Of a stretch of DNA of 64,000 nucleotides, positions 22,159-37,100 are shown in pieces (position 1 is the first letter of the stretch; each line of letters starts with the position of its first letter). The notes below the pieces were generated by a model that was not told the origin of the DNA, ran no database searches, and saw only the letters and a list, made by a program, of their open reading frames with translations. The DNA is taken from positions 2,480,001 to 2,544,000 of the forward strand of contig JAUPSS010000001.1 of assembly GCA_040285825.1 (NCBI GenBank), read 5' to 3'. Position numbers and translations under genes: made by a program. Source of the DNA: Eukaryota sp. TZLM1-RC (Eukaryota > Metamonada: BaSk clade).

Positions 22159-25100
22159 TTAAAACAAAGCATTGGGAATATCACTGGGAGAAGGCTTTTT
22201 ACTTGCAAACTTCTGAGCACTCACTAATTGTGAAGGTCTGGCCAGCCTACTGCTTTCTTTCTTCAACCCAGGATTAATTTTCAATGGTGGTAAATTATTA
22301 TTATTGACAAAACTTTTGAGTGGTGAAAGATTTTGAGGGGCGTGAGATTTCAAGGGAGTTTTTACAGGTAAAGCGGACAAAGACGGTAAAGGTGATCTTG
22401 AATCTAAATTTTCCTTTAATAGAGTCTTACGAGATGGTGAAGTTCGTGATTGAGCAAATTCTTTAGCCAATGGAAGAGGAGTGGGTAATTTTGACGGAAT
22501 TGGCATCTTTTGTTCAACCTTTAAGGAAGGAAAAACTGGAGCTGCCTGTCGCCAGTCTTTACCCAAAGTCTTTACCTTTTGTGACTTCATTCTATTCAAA
22601 AGTTTACGAATATGGCCTTTTTTATGTACATAGTACATAAAAAGCAGAATGATGATGATGAATAGTAATAATAACCACCAATTAAACACAGACTTATGAA
22701 TATAACAGGGAATAACAGAAATGAACGTGTTCTGATTGTCTGAACCGACATCCGAAGCTAGTTCAAGATGGAAAAAATACATCTTAGAAAACTTTACTTT
22801 TGGGATTTCAATCTCAATTACACTGGAGAAAATATCAATGTTATTTGAATCCAAGACTCGATGAGATGTCTTTTGTTTAAAGTAAAATCCATTAACACTA
22901 GAGTGGTCCTGAACTAAGTAAATAGAACTACCTACAGCCTTACCATCATGACCTATACACCCTTTGATGCCAATATTCAAAGGGCAGAAAATCAAACTTT
23001 TTAGTTCAATTTCTGAAGTTGAAAGAGGGACGTTGAATGAGTGAAATGCGAATGAATTAATAAAAACGTGTTCTTTGTGATTGAATGGTCCTGCATCATG
23101 AAGTAGGTGAATATTGGACAACGAAAGCGGTTGTCCCAACCTCTTGAAGACTAATGTTTCATTTTCTAAAGAAAACTTTGTAGCAATAGAGCCGTAAGAC
23201 GAAGAATAGTTGACCAATGACTGAACAGGGTCAGTAGAAACTTTGAAAGTAATTTTTAAATTGGGATCCCTGCCCGATGTCAATTCGTAGGTTCCATAGA
23301 AATAAGAAGGTAAACTAAAAGATTTTGATGAGGACAATAAATAATTCCTCCACCTTTTACGTAAAGAAAGTTGGACAGGTCCTTTAATATTAGTTAAGCT
23401 ATACCTGGAGTAAAACTGAAGTTCGAAGAATAATTTACCATCTTTTACTATCCAAACAATGAAAGCATTTTCCATGGGTTTATGATCTTTACAATCAACA
23501 CACGAAATATTGACTTCAGACACAACAGCAATAGAATTGAACAAGAAAAGATGGTAATCTTGGTAAATAGATCTTTCAGGAAGGTTGGTAACATTAATTA
23601 AAGAAATTGAGAGATCACCAAAAATCGATAAGAGTCCAGTATTGTTAAATGCCTTGAAATGGACTTGGCGATCTGAAAATCGATTCTTACATTTGAAAAG
23701 ATCCAGACTAGAAACAGTAAGAGAATAAGAGACAAATTCACAACCTGCGGAAGCCTGATACCAAATATTTGAAGGCGCATATGAAATAAAATAGTCAGAA
23801 TTTAACGAATTATTCAAATTGGAATGAGGGGCTGTCAGTAAAAACAATGAGGGATCAACACTATCAAAGTACCCGAATAATTTGTTGGAGCACATTGAAG
23901 TATTAAAGAAACTGAAATTCTCAACGTATTCATAATCAATATACCATGTTAATCCATCTCTTGCATAAGGAACAACCACTTCAAAATAATAGCAATCATA
24001 ACCAAATGGTTTGTGAACAAATGTAATAAGATTTTCATCCAAAGGATCCTTCAATATGCAATCTAGACAGTCTCCCCACATCCAATTATCATAATCATGA
24101 AACTTTGGGTAACTATCAATACTAGAATCACAATGACCATCAGTACCACTCCAACCACATCTAGGAAGAATTGAACAGTCCCCACAGTTGTCCACTTCAA
24201 AACAAGTCAATGGGCAAAAGGGATAGTCATCGTAACATTCACAAAATGAGTAAGTACACCATTGGTTATCAAGGTAGGCTATTCCAGAACCTACAATAAA
24301 ACCTGGTTCCAGTACAAAGATACCAGGTTTAATCGTCACAAAACTGTCCTTCGTTATAAACAAAAGAGACTGTTGGCTTAATAAAGAAATCGAAGAAAAA
24401 TACGAAGAGTTTGAAGTCCTAATAATACCAGAATAAACCAAGATATTTGACAACTTGGAAGTTGAACTTGTATACAAACCATGATTATTACAATAGCTGT
24501 CCCAATAGATATCATCCTCGAATACAAAACTACTATGAGAAAATGATTCACACGTGATATTGATAGAAACAGTGGGTCTAAAATAAACACCGTCCAGAAT
24601 GTGAAGTTGACCCGCAATCAGATTGATTGGAGAGTTGATTGGAAATGCCAAGTGATGAGAAGCGCCAGAAATCACAATGGATATGTCTAATTCAGCATAA
24701 TTTTGAAGACAATAGCCATTACGTAACTCAAGGACGCTGTCAGTTGAATTCAAAGAACAACTGATAATTTGGTGATAATTTAGAAATCCAAATTGGTTAA
24801 TTATAAAGTGTGTACCACACAAATAAATTTGACCATAATTAATTAAAAATGGATCAACAGACAGGAGAGAACTCTCAGAAAAATTAAACATTCCATAGTT
24901 AATAATGGTTGAATTTGATTGTCCATTAATATAACAAGAATTACAGGCAGAGCTCAACAAAGAGCCAGTATCAAAAAAGAGAATTGTGCCATTTTCTGAA
25001 TGCAAATTTCCATCAACAAAGGTAATAACTGATTGATTTTTAGCAACGAAAAGCCCCGGACCTGTAACAAATAAATCAGCGGTGAGATTGAATTGATTGA

Positions 25101-28100
25101 ATAGGAAAAAAGATTGATTTGACAACACAAACTGAGAGTCAATATTGAATAAATTTGAACAAAATAAATCATTATAGAGGGTAATAATGGAATATTCAAT
25201 GAAAAAATCCAAAAAAGCAACATTGTCATCAATGTATAAAGATGTATCTACTGAATAGATTCTTGAAGTAGAATTAAAATCGGAGATGAAAGCATTAGAC
25301 GAAGAAAACAACAAAAAAGAAAGCTCACTATTAGTAGATAAAACAACAGATGAAAAAGAAAAGGATAGACCTTCATTTCCAAACAAGTCAGTCCCCACAA
25401 GTTCAGCATAAGAGTTATAAAAGACAAAAGATTCAAACAACTCAACTACAGAAGAATAGAAAATAAAATTCCCAGAAAAAGATACATCAGTTCCATACAC
25501 CTTGAATTCAGATTGAGAAGTAAATTTGATTGTAGAGTTTGTATAAAAATCAAACCCACTGCCAGTGATTGACATTATCCCATCAAAAGGTCTTGTGTGA
25601 TTGGTAAGGCAATATTCATCATCTGCAACAAATAGAGATCGATGGGGACCATCTCCAAGTTCAAAGTAGACATTATCGTCAATAGTAAGAAACGCATTTG
25701 TGAGATAAATATCTTTAGAGCTCCACAATCCAGTATTTAGTAAAAAAACTTCATGATTATAAATAGCCCTTTCTTTAGTTGAGGCATAAGAATTTATGGG
25801 AGAATCGTCAAATAACGCTTCACCATTAACAAACGTTTTACTGAATGAATCTTTAAAAGTTAATTTACCACCAGTCCAGTGGTAATAAGTGGTTTGAATA
25901 TCAGTTTTGCCGGTTCTGGTACCATCAAAATGATAGAAATTGGTGATTGATATATCATTATTACAGGATGCATCAAAAATTGAGTTAAAAGTGAGGTAAA
26001 AATCAGAAAAAGATAAAGAACATTGATTATCATCAAGAATAAACTGAGAGTTTTCTTCTAAATAAACCTCAGTATTGACTGCAGTAATCATAGAATTTTC
26101 ATTAGATAACAAAATTGAATCATCATTAAGTTCAATAATAGAATCAGTCAAGAAAACCTTGGAATCATCAGTTAAAGTTATTTCAGCAGTGGACTGAGTT
26201 TCAAGCCTGTCAATTTGATTGATTTTAGCAGAGTTTAAAAGATTTAATTGTCCTGCATCCATTGATAAGTTAGAAATGTATTCAATAATTACTGAATCAT
26301 TAATCTCAATTAAACCAGATGAAAGTTTAAAATCTAAATCAGTTGAAATGGAATTATCAGTAAAATAGACAAAACCATCTATAATTTCTAAATTAGCTTC
26401 TGTTATTGAAGAATTAGAATTAAAAACCACAATTCGAGAATTATCTACCAACAAATCACCAGAAACAGAGTAATAACCAGAAACTTCAAAGTAGGAATCA
26501 GTGTCAGAAACGACAACATCACCATTTCCGGTAATTGTGGCAGTATTGGCAACTGAAAAAACACTATTAATTAACAACTTAGTATCAGAGCTTAGAGTAA
26601 AAATACCATTAAACAAGTTAGAAGGGGAATTAGTGACTACTTCTCCAGAAACAAGATTAAAGTCGCCATTGTTGTGGAATAAAGAATTAATAGTAAAAAC
26701 GTTGTCTTTTTCCTTATTTACAACTCCATGATTAACAAACAAGGAATCATCATTTGCATTATTAATGACCTCCACATCAGAACTTGAATCAACAGTAAAA
26801 ACACCATCATTATGAACGTTGAAGACAGCATCAGAATCTAAATAAATATCTTTTGAATTCCAAGTTGCAGTTCCTTTGAGTACGAGATCATGATTATAAA
26901 TAGCCCTTTCTTTAGTTGAGGTATAAGAATTTATGGGAGAATCGTCAAATAACGCTTCACCATTAACAAACGTTTTACTGAATGAATCTTTAAAAGTTAA
27001 TTTACCACCAGTCCATTGGTAATAAGTGGTTTGAATATCAGTTTTGCCAGTTCTGGTACCATCAAAATGATAGAAATTGGTGATTGATATATCATTATTA
27101 CAGGATGCATCAAAAATTGAGTTAAAAGTGAGGTAAAAATCAGAAAAAGATAAAGAACATTGATTATCATCAAGAAGAAACTGAGAGTTTTCTTCTAAAT
27201 AAACCTCAGTATTGACTGCAGTAATCATAGAATTTTCATTAGATAACAAAATTGAATCATCATTAAGTTCAATAATAGAATCAGTCAAGGAAACCTTGGA
27301 ATCATCAGTTAAAGTTATTTCAGCAGTGGAGTGGGTTTCAAGCCTGTCAATTTGATTGATTTTAGCAGAGTTTAAAAGATTTAATTGTCCTGCATCCATT
27401 GATAAGTTAGAAATGTATTCAATAATTACTGAATCATTAATCTCAATTAAACCAGATGAAAGTTTAAAATCTAAATCAGTTGAAATGGAATTATCAGTAA
27501 AATAGACTGAACCATCTACAATTTCTAAATTAGCTTCTGTTATTGAAGAATTAGAATTAAAAACCACAATTCGAGAATTATCTACCAACAAATCACCAGA
27601 AACAGAGTAATAACCAGAAACTTCAAAGTAGGAATCAGTGTCAGAAACGACAACATCACCATTTCCGGTAATTGTGGCAGTATTGGCAACTGAAAAATCA
27701 CTATTAATTAACAACTTAGTATCAGAGCTTAGAGTAAAAATACCATTAAACAAGTTAGAAGGGGAATTAGTGACTACTTCTCCAGAAACAAGATTAAAGT
27801 CGCCATTGTTGTGGAACAAAGAATTAATAGTAAAAACGTTGTCTTTTTTCGTATTTACAACTCCATGATTAACAAACAAGGAATCATCATTTGCATTATT
27901 AATGACCTCCACATCAGAACTTGAATCAACAGTAAAAACACCATCATTATGAACGTTGAAGACAGCATCAGATTCTAAATAAATATCTTTTGAATTCCAA
28001 GTTGCAGTTCCTTTGAGTACGAGTTCATGATTATAAATAGCCCTTTCTTTAGTTGAGGTATAAGAATTTATGGGAGAATCGTCAAATAAAGCTTCACCAT

Positions 28101-31100
28101 TAACAAACGTTTTACTGAATGAATCTTTAAAAGTTAATTTACCACCAGTCCAGTGGTAATAAGTGGTTTGAATATCAGTTTTGCCAGTTCTGGTACCATC
28201 AAAATGATAGAAATTGGTGATTGATATATCATTATTACAGGATGCATCAAAAATTGAGTTAAAAGTGAGGTAAAAATCAGAAAAAGATAAAGAACATTGA
28301 TTATCATCAAGAAGAAACTGAGAGTTTTCTTCTAAATAAACCTCAGTATTGACTGCAGTAATCATAGAATTTTCATTAGATAACAAAATTGAATCATCAT
28401 TAAGTTCAATAATAGAATCAGTCAAGGAAACCTTGGAATCATCAGTTAAAGTTATTTCAGCAGTGGAGTGGGTTTCAAGCCTGTCAATTTGATTGATTTT
28501 AGCAGAGTTTAAAAGATTTAATTGTCCTGCATCCATTGATAAGTTAGAAATGTATTCAATAATTACTGAATCATTAATCTCAATTAAACCAGATGAAAGT
28601 TTAAAATCTAAATCATTTGAAATGGAATTATCAGTAAAATAGACAAAACCATCTACAATTTCTAAATTAGCTTCTGTTATTGAAGAATTAGAATTAAAAA
28701 CCACAATTCGAGAATTATCTACCAACAAATCACCAGAAACAGAGTAATAACCAGAAACTTCAAAGTAGGAATCAGTGTCAGAAACGACAACATCACCATT
28801 TCCGGTAATTGTGGCAGTATTGGCAACTGAAAAAACACTATTAATTAACAACTTAGTATCAGAGCTTAGAGTAAAAATACCATTAAACAAGTTAGAAGGG
28901 GAATTAGTGACTACTTCTCCAGAAACAAGATTAAAGTCGCCATTGTTGTGGAATAAAGAATTAATAGTAAAAACGTTGTCTTTTTCCTTATTTACAACTC
29001 CATGATTAACAAACAAGGAATCATCATTTGCATTATTAATGACCTCCACATCAGAACTTGAATCAACAGTAAAAACACCATCATTATGAACGTTGAAGAC
29101 AGCATCAGAATCTAAATAAATATCTTTTGAATTCCAAGTTGCAGTTCCTTTGAGTACGAGTTCATGATTATAAATAGCCCTTTCTTTAGTTGAGGTATAA
29201 GAATTTATGGGAGAATCGTCAAATAACGCTTCACCATTAACAAACGTTTTACTGAATGAATCTTTAAAAGTTAATTTACCACCAGTCCAGTGGTAATAAG
29301 TGGTTTGAATATCAGTTTTTGCCAGTTCTGGTACCATCAAAATGATAGAAATTGGTGATTGATATATCATTATTACAGGATGCATCAAAAATTGAGTTAA
29401 AAAGTGAGGTAAAAAAATCAGAAAAAGATAAAGAACATTGATTATCATCAAGAAGAAACTGAGAGTTTTTCTTCTAAATAAACCTCAGTATTGACTGCAG
29501 TAATCATAGAATTTTTGATTAGATAACAAAATTGAATCATCATTAAGTTCAATAATAGAATCAGTCAAGGAAACCTTGGAATCATCAGTTAAAGTTATTT
29601 CAGCAGTGGAGTGGGTTTCAAGCCTGTCAATTTGATTGATTTTTAGCAGAGTTTAAAAAGATTTAATTGTCCTGCATCCATTGATAAGTTAGAAATGTAT
29701 TCAATAATTACTGAATCATTAATCTCAATTAAACCAGATGAAAGTTTAAAATCTAAATCAGTTGAAATGGAATTATCAGTAAAATAGACAAAACCATCTA
29801 TAATTTCTAAATTAGCTTCTGTTATTGAAGAATTAGAATTAAAAACCACAATTCGAGAATTATCTACCAACAAATCACCAGAAACAGAGTAATAACCAGA
29901 AACTTCAAAGTAGGAATCAGTGTCAGAAACGAGAACATCACCATTTCCGGTAATTGTGGCAGTATTGGCAACTGAAAAATCACTATTAATTAACAACTTA
30001 GTATCAGAGCTTAGAGTAAAAATACCATTAAACAAGTTAGAAGGGGAATTAGTGACTACTTCTCCAGAAACAAGATTAAAGTCGCCATTGTTGTGGAACA
30101 AAGAATTAATAGTAAAAACGTTGTCTTTTTTCGTATTTACAACTCCATGATTAACAAACAAGGAATCATCATTTGCATTATTAATGACCTCCACATCAGA
30201 ACTTGAATCAACAGTAAAAACACCATCATTATGAACGTTGAAGACAGCATCAGATTCTAAATAAATATCTTTTGAATTCCAAGTTGCAGTTCCTTTGAGT
30301 ACGAGTTCATGATTATAAATAACCCTTTCTTTAGTTGAGGTATAAGAATTTATGGGAGAATCGTCAAATAAAGCTTCACCATTAACAAACGTTTTACTGA
30401 ATGAATCTTTAAAAGTTAATTTACCACCAGTCCAGTGGTGATAAGTGGTTTGAATATCAGTTTTGCCAGTTCTGGTACCATCAAAATGATAGAAATTGGT
30501 GATTGATATATCATTATTACAGGATGCATCAAAAATTGAGTTAAAAGTGAGGTAAAAATCAGAAAAAGATAAAGAACATTGATTATCATCAAGAAGAAAC
30601 TGAGAGTTTTCTTCTAAATAAACCTCAGTATTGACTGCAGTAATCATAGAATTTTTCATTAGATAACAAAAATTGAATCATCATTAAGTTCAATAATAGA
30701 ATCAGTCAAAGGAAACCTTGGAATCATCAGTTAAAGTTATTTCAGCAGTGGAGTGGGTTTCAAGCCTGTCAATTTGATTGATTTTTAGCAGAGTTTAAAA
30801 AGATTTAATTGTCCTGCATCCATTGATAAGTTAGAAATGTATTCAATAATTACTGAATCATTAATCTCAATTAAACCAGATGAAAGTTTAAAATCTAAAT
30901 CATTTGAAATGGAATTATCAGTAAAATAGACAAAACCATCTACAATTTCTAAATTAGCTTCTGTTATTGAAGAATTAGAATTAAAAAAACCACAATTCGA
31001 GAATTATCTACCAACAAATCACCAGAAACAGAGTAATAACCAGAAACTTCAAAGTAGGAATCAGTGTCAGAAACGAGAACATCACCATTTCCGGTAATTG

Positions 31101-34100
31101 TGGCAGTATTGGCAACTGAAAAATCACTATTAATTAACAACTTAGTATCAGAGCTTAGAGTAAAAAAATACCATTAAACAAGTTAGAAGGGGAATTAGTG
31201 ACTACTTCTCCAGAAACAAGATTAAAGTCGCCATTGTTGTGGAATAAAGAATTAATAGTAAAAACGTTGTCTTTTTCCTTATTTACAACTCCATGATTAA
31301 CAAACAAGGAATCATCATTTGCATTATTAATGACCTCCACATCAGAACTTGAATCAACAGTAAAAACACCATCATTATGAACGTTGAAGACAGCATCAGA
31401 TTCTAAATAAATATCTTTTGAATTCCAAGTTGCAGTTCCTTTGAGTACGAGTTCATGATTATAAATAGCCCTTTCTTTAGTTGAGGTATAAGAATTTATG
31501 GGAGAATCGTCAAATAAAGCTTCACCATTAACAAACGTTTCACTGAATGAATCTTTAAAAGTTAATTTACCACCAGTCCAGTGGTAATAAGTGGTTTGAA
31601 TATCAGTTTTGCCAGTTCTGGTACCATCAAAATGATAGAAATTGGTGATTGAAATATCATTATTACAGGATGCATCAAAAATTGAGTTAAAAGTGAGGTA
31701 AAAATCAGAAAAAGATAAAGAACATTGATTATCATCAAGAATAAACTGAGAGTCTTCTTCTAAATAAACCTCAGTATTGACTGCAGTAATCGTAGAATTT
31801 TCATTAGATAACAATATTGAATCATCATTAAGTTCAATAATAGAATCAGTCAAGGAAACCTTGGAATCATCAGTTAAAGTTATTTCAGCAGTGGAGTGGG
31901 TTTCAAGCCTGTCAATTTGATTGATTTTAGCAGAGTTTAAAAGATTTAATTGTCCTGCATCCATTGATAAGTTAGAAATGTATTCAATAATTACTGAATC
32001 ATTAATCTCAATTAAACCAGATGAAAGTTTAAAATCTAAATCATTTGAAATGGAATTATCAGTAAAATAGACTGAACCATCTATAATTTCTAAATTAGCT
32101 TCTGTTATTGAAGAATTAGAATTAAAAACCACAATTCGAGAATTATCTACCAACAAATCACCAGAAACAGAGTAATAACCAGAAACTTCAAAGTAGGAAT
32201 CAGTGTCAGAAACGACAACATCACCATTTCCGGTAATTGTGGCAGTATTGGCAACTGAAAAATCACTATTAATTAACAACTTAGTATCAGAGCTTAGAGT
32301 AAAAATACCATTAAACAAGTTAGAAGGGGAATTAGTGACTACTTCTCCAGAAACAAGATTAAAGTCGCCATTGTTGTGGAATAAAGAATTAATAGTAAAA
32401 ACGTTGTCTTTTTCCTTATTTACAACTCCATGATTAACAAACAAGGAATCATCATTTGCATTATTAATGACCTCCACATCAGAACTTGAATCAACAGTAA
32501 AAACACCATCATTATGAACGTTGAAGACAGCATCAGATTCTAAATAAATATCTTTTGAATTCCAAGTTGCAGTTCCTTTGAGTACGAGTTCATGATTATA
32601 AATAGCCCTTTCTTTAGTTGAGGTATAAGAATTTATGGGAGAATCGTCAAATAAAGCTTCACCATTAACAAACGTACTACTGAATGAATCTTTAAAAGTT
32701 AATTTACCACCAGTCCAGTGGTAATAAGTGGTTTGAATATCAGTTTTGCCAGTTCTGGTACCATCAAAATGATAGAAATTGGTGATTGATATATCATTAT
32801 TACAGGATGCATCAAATTTAGCATTATTTAATAACCAAAGAGTGGCCAATTCAAACACACTAGCACTAGACTCAATTACAAATATAGAAGAATCGGTCAA
32901 CTTTAAATCACTAGAGGTGAGATTTGTTACAGCTGACTGTTTAATCTCAACTCTTGAATTATCTATGAGTTCCCACAGGACTGAATTAGCAACTAAAGTA
33001 GCAGAATCAGTAATTTCAAGACTACCAAAATCACTCAATTTAAGATGACCCGTAAATTCAACAATGGAAGAACCTTTGGCTTCAAAGCCAGCATTGTTTT
33101 CTAAATACATGTTAGTAAATGTTATATTAGAATAATCTAAGGTGGAAACAGTTCCTCCAACAAAAGACTGCAAATTAACTAAACCTAGAGAGTGGTCTTT
33201 AAAGGTAACAACACCACCAATTACATCAATATTGACTTTTTCAATAATTGCATCACCACAAAACTCAATTGAACCATCATAAAGCTCAACAATGCCCGTA
33301 AAATTAGTAAAACCAGATGAATTCAGAAACGAAAAAGGGTAATTGAGATAAATAATGGATGAACCAAGTAGCGATCCGTCACCTTTGAGAACCAGATCCG
33401 ACTCGAGGTGTAAAATTCCATTAGTATCTACTTCAACAGTACCAGTTTCAACAACAGCCCGTTCTAAAATAGTAGTATTCCCAGTAATGAGTTTTAAATA
33501 ACCGTCAGAAAATGAAGCAACGTCGAAATAAAACCCATTTGGAGCTGTTATAGACAAATACCCATTGTTGATAAAGTATGATTCAGAATTAATTCCAAGT
33601 AAAGACGTCTTCTCCCCCTGTGTAATTGCAAATGAATGCTGCGTTCCGCCTCCTACGAATAAAGCATGTCCATGAAGTTCTATGACAGGAGTTTCTTGTA
33701 CAGAGCCAGCTGAATCTAAGCCCCAACTATAAACTCTTCTATCACTTCGAGTGGCAAATGATTGGTAAGCATGAGCTGACACTTCAACTATACCAGATAT
33801 AGATGAAACGATAACTGGGACATAAGAGTTCTCAAAAGAACCAATACCAAGCTGTCCTTCAATATTCCTTCCCCAAGCATAAACTTCTCCTTGATCATTC
33901 AAAGCAAGCGTGTGGAAATGACCACAGAAAACTTGAACCACATCAGAAAGTGATGATATTTGAATTGGAGTGGTAGACTCAATAAAAGAAGATCCAATTC
34001 CCAGTTGGCCTTGATCATTAGAACCCATTGCAATTACACTTCCATCAACAGTTAAAAACACTGAGTGACCACTCCCAGCACTTACTTGAACAGGATTAGA

Positions 34101-37100
34101 ATAAGAATCAACCAACACAGGGGAATAATGATCATCATAAGACCCAACTCCAAGCTGACCACCATTTCCCCAGCCAAAACTATAAACCTCTCCATTGTTT
34201 AGAGAAACAACACTATGAGAATCTCCAGTAGCAATGTCAAACACTGAGTCAAAACCTACCAAATTGACCCTAGTGGGAACATCTCTATCTACATTATCGC
34301 CCAATCCTAATTGTCCATTAACGTTTCTTCCCCAAACCCAAAGCTCTCCAATATCACTAATTGCCAAATTATGATCTAACCCACTGACTACTTTTACAAC
34401 AGGAGCAAACAAGGGTAAAGGTTGAGGTGATAGTGAAGAGAATCCCAATCCATTCTGACCAAAAGTGTTATCACCCCATGCATACAAAAAACCTGAATCA
34501 AGCAAAGCTAATGAGTGAGAAGAACCACCAACAATTGAGAGAACCAAACCTGGAATTGTTAAAACAGTTGGTGATGAATGTGCTGTATAATCACCAGTGC
34601 CTAATTGGCCATAATCATTTAAACCCCAAGTAAAAAGTTCTTGAATACTGATATGTGCTATGGAATCTTCTTCTAACACGAATTTCCCTTGATGAATGCT
34701 TAAATCCAACAAATTCCAATCCAAGTTTCCACTAATCCGCAGCTCATGACTCACTATAGAGCGTTCCTTACTAGGACTAATTCTATCTACACCAAAAGCA
34801 GCATTACCAGTTACCAAAGTAGTAGAGACAATAGACCGAGAAGTTAACAAACCACCTGTCCAATGATAAAGATTAGAGACATGAATATCGACATCACCAG
34901 ATCTGGTTCCATGAAAGTGGAAAAAGTTTGAAATGGTTGCCACAGCAGAATTGTCAAAGGAAACATCAAAAATTGAATCATGTAAAAGCTTGAGCGAATC
35001 AATAGTAAATTCACCAGCGGAAGCATCATTGATACGAAAGATAGCACTGTTTAATAACTCAATATCCGCAAACTTAACACCAATGTCAACTCCAAGTGAA
35101 ACAGCTAATTGTGACGAATCTGAGAGAGATAATTGGGAATTTTGAAACAAAACATTGGCATTTTGACTTACATCAACGTGACCCGAATTAGATAGAGAAA
35201 CATCGCCAAAGGTAACATCAGCAGAACCCTTGATTTCAGCATTTCCATTAATAATGGACAATGAAGCAAACTCATCTATTTGAGCATCATCTGTGATAGT
35301 TAAAATACCTTCACCCTCAATTAAAACTTCCAATAAATGAGCGTGGGAGTTTTGATTAATGTGTAAAGAACCGCTTTCTAAACTGAAAGTACCGTTAAAG
35401 TATGAAAAACTAGTAAACTCTGCTAGACCTAGATCAAGTAAAACCTTTTCACTACAGGCAAAACTACCACGAACTTCTAAATGAGAGTCCAAATTCGCCA
35501 AAAGAACATCGCTTTGAGAATTAAAAGATGACAGGGAATCAATAATAAAATGATCAGATACAACCAACTGACAAGGAGTTTGAACAACAACATCCCCAGC
35601 AGTGGCACGTGAATGATGGTTCAAATCAAAGATTCCAGCTTCCAAAGACAGTAAGCCTGTGGAGTGCAGATAAGCATTGAGAGTAAACGAGGCTGTCTCA
35701 GTTTTACTGAGAGTTCCTTCTATAAAGAAAACTGAACCATCATCCAATTGAATTAACTCCAAAGAATCAGTATTACGAATATCAAGGATACTTCCAGAAA
35801 CCACAGAAAAGCTAGACTCATTGTCTAAAATTAAGTTATCCCTTGCCCATTCCCCATTTCCTAACAATAAAAGATCATGATTATCAATGGTACGAGATAC
35901 TGTTGGCAAAGGAGATTCGCTTGAATGATCTAAAAGTAAACTGCCAAGGACAAGGGTACTAGATTTAGTAGTGGATGTTAACAGACCGCCAGTCCAATGG
36001 CATAGACTTGAAATTGTTATATTTGAAGATCCAGACCTTGTACCATCCCAAATATAGAGATTATTAATGTTAATAACAAATGGTGAAGAGAAATTCACCT
36101 CTGAATCTTCTCTCAACCAAAGATTAAGTAAGTTGTCAAGATTAGCTTCAACATTCACTTTGCCATTGTAAACGTCAATGTTACCAATTGTTAGGGTGTT
36201 GAACCCTAATAAATTCAGTATTCCGGCATTTTCAACTATAATCTTACCAGTAAAATCTACTTCTCCAAGAGTAGTCAACTGGGCGTCATTCCCATTAACA
36301 TTAATAATAGAATGCCCAGTTAATTTTCCCCCAGCATTTATGTCAAAGTTGTTTTCAATAATGACCTTAGAATTTCCTTGAACAGCAACATCACCAGTAA
36401 CTTCTACTGGTCCTTTGAAATAGATATCATCATCAAATATAGTTACTGTGCCATCAATAAAGGCATTATTTTCTATTACAAAAACACCAGGAGAAAAAAC
36501 ATTAAGGGTGCCATCTACTGTTAATTGCCCATTATCACCCGTAAATGAAGCAAACCCACCAATTGAGTATGTAAAAAAATGATAACTACCAGCAGAAACA
36601 ATAAAATTCGAACCATGAGCTTGAAAGAATTGGTGAGGTTCCAAATACTGAAGACTACCAGAAATTCTACCCCAAATGTGAACAAAACCTTCTATATCAA
36701 CAGCATATGAAGCTTGAGCAGTAGCTCCTACCCTAATTACTAAATTGGGCAGAGAAACTTGGTGCAAGTCAGATACAGAACTTTCAGTATTCCCATTTCC
36801 TATTTGGCCGTACCAATTACTACCGGCGGTTCTAGCTGTTCCATCCATTGCCAAGTAGATATAATGATCATCTCCAGGACTCATTTCAGTAATTCCCAAT
36901 TCAGTTAAAGCAGAAGAATAGGTAGGCTGATTGATAGTATTAGAAGTACTTCCCAATGCCAAATATCCTCCACTATTACTACCCCAGCCATAAACATCAC
37001 CATTTTCAAGTATAACTAAAGTATTCGAAGCACCAGCAGACATCCTGACAGCCGGTATAGTACCATCTGAAATAGTAATGCTTTCAAAAACAGTTGTTCC

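Noticed and set aside
26501-32433. 76-residue plus-strand ORFs recurring every 1137 bp
   Set aside because: They are antisense shadows of the coding repeats of the giant minus-strand gene.
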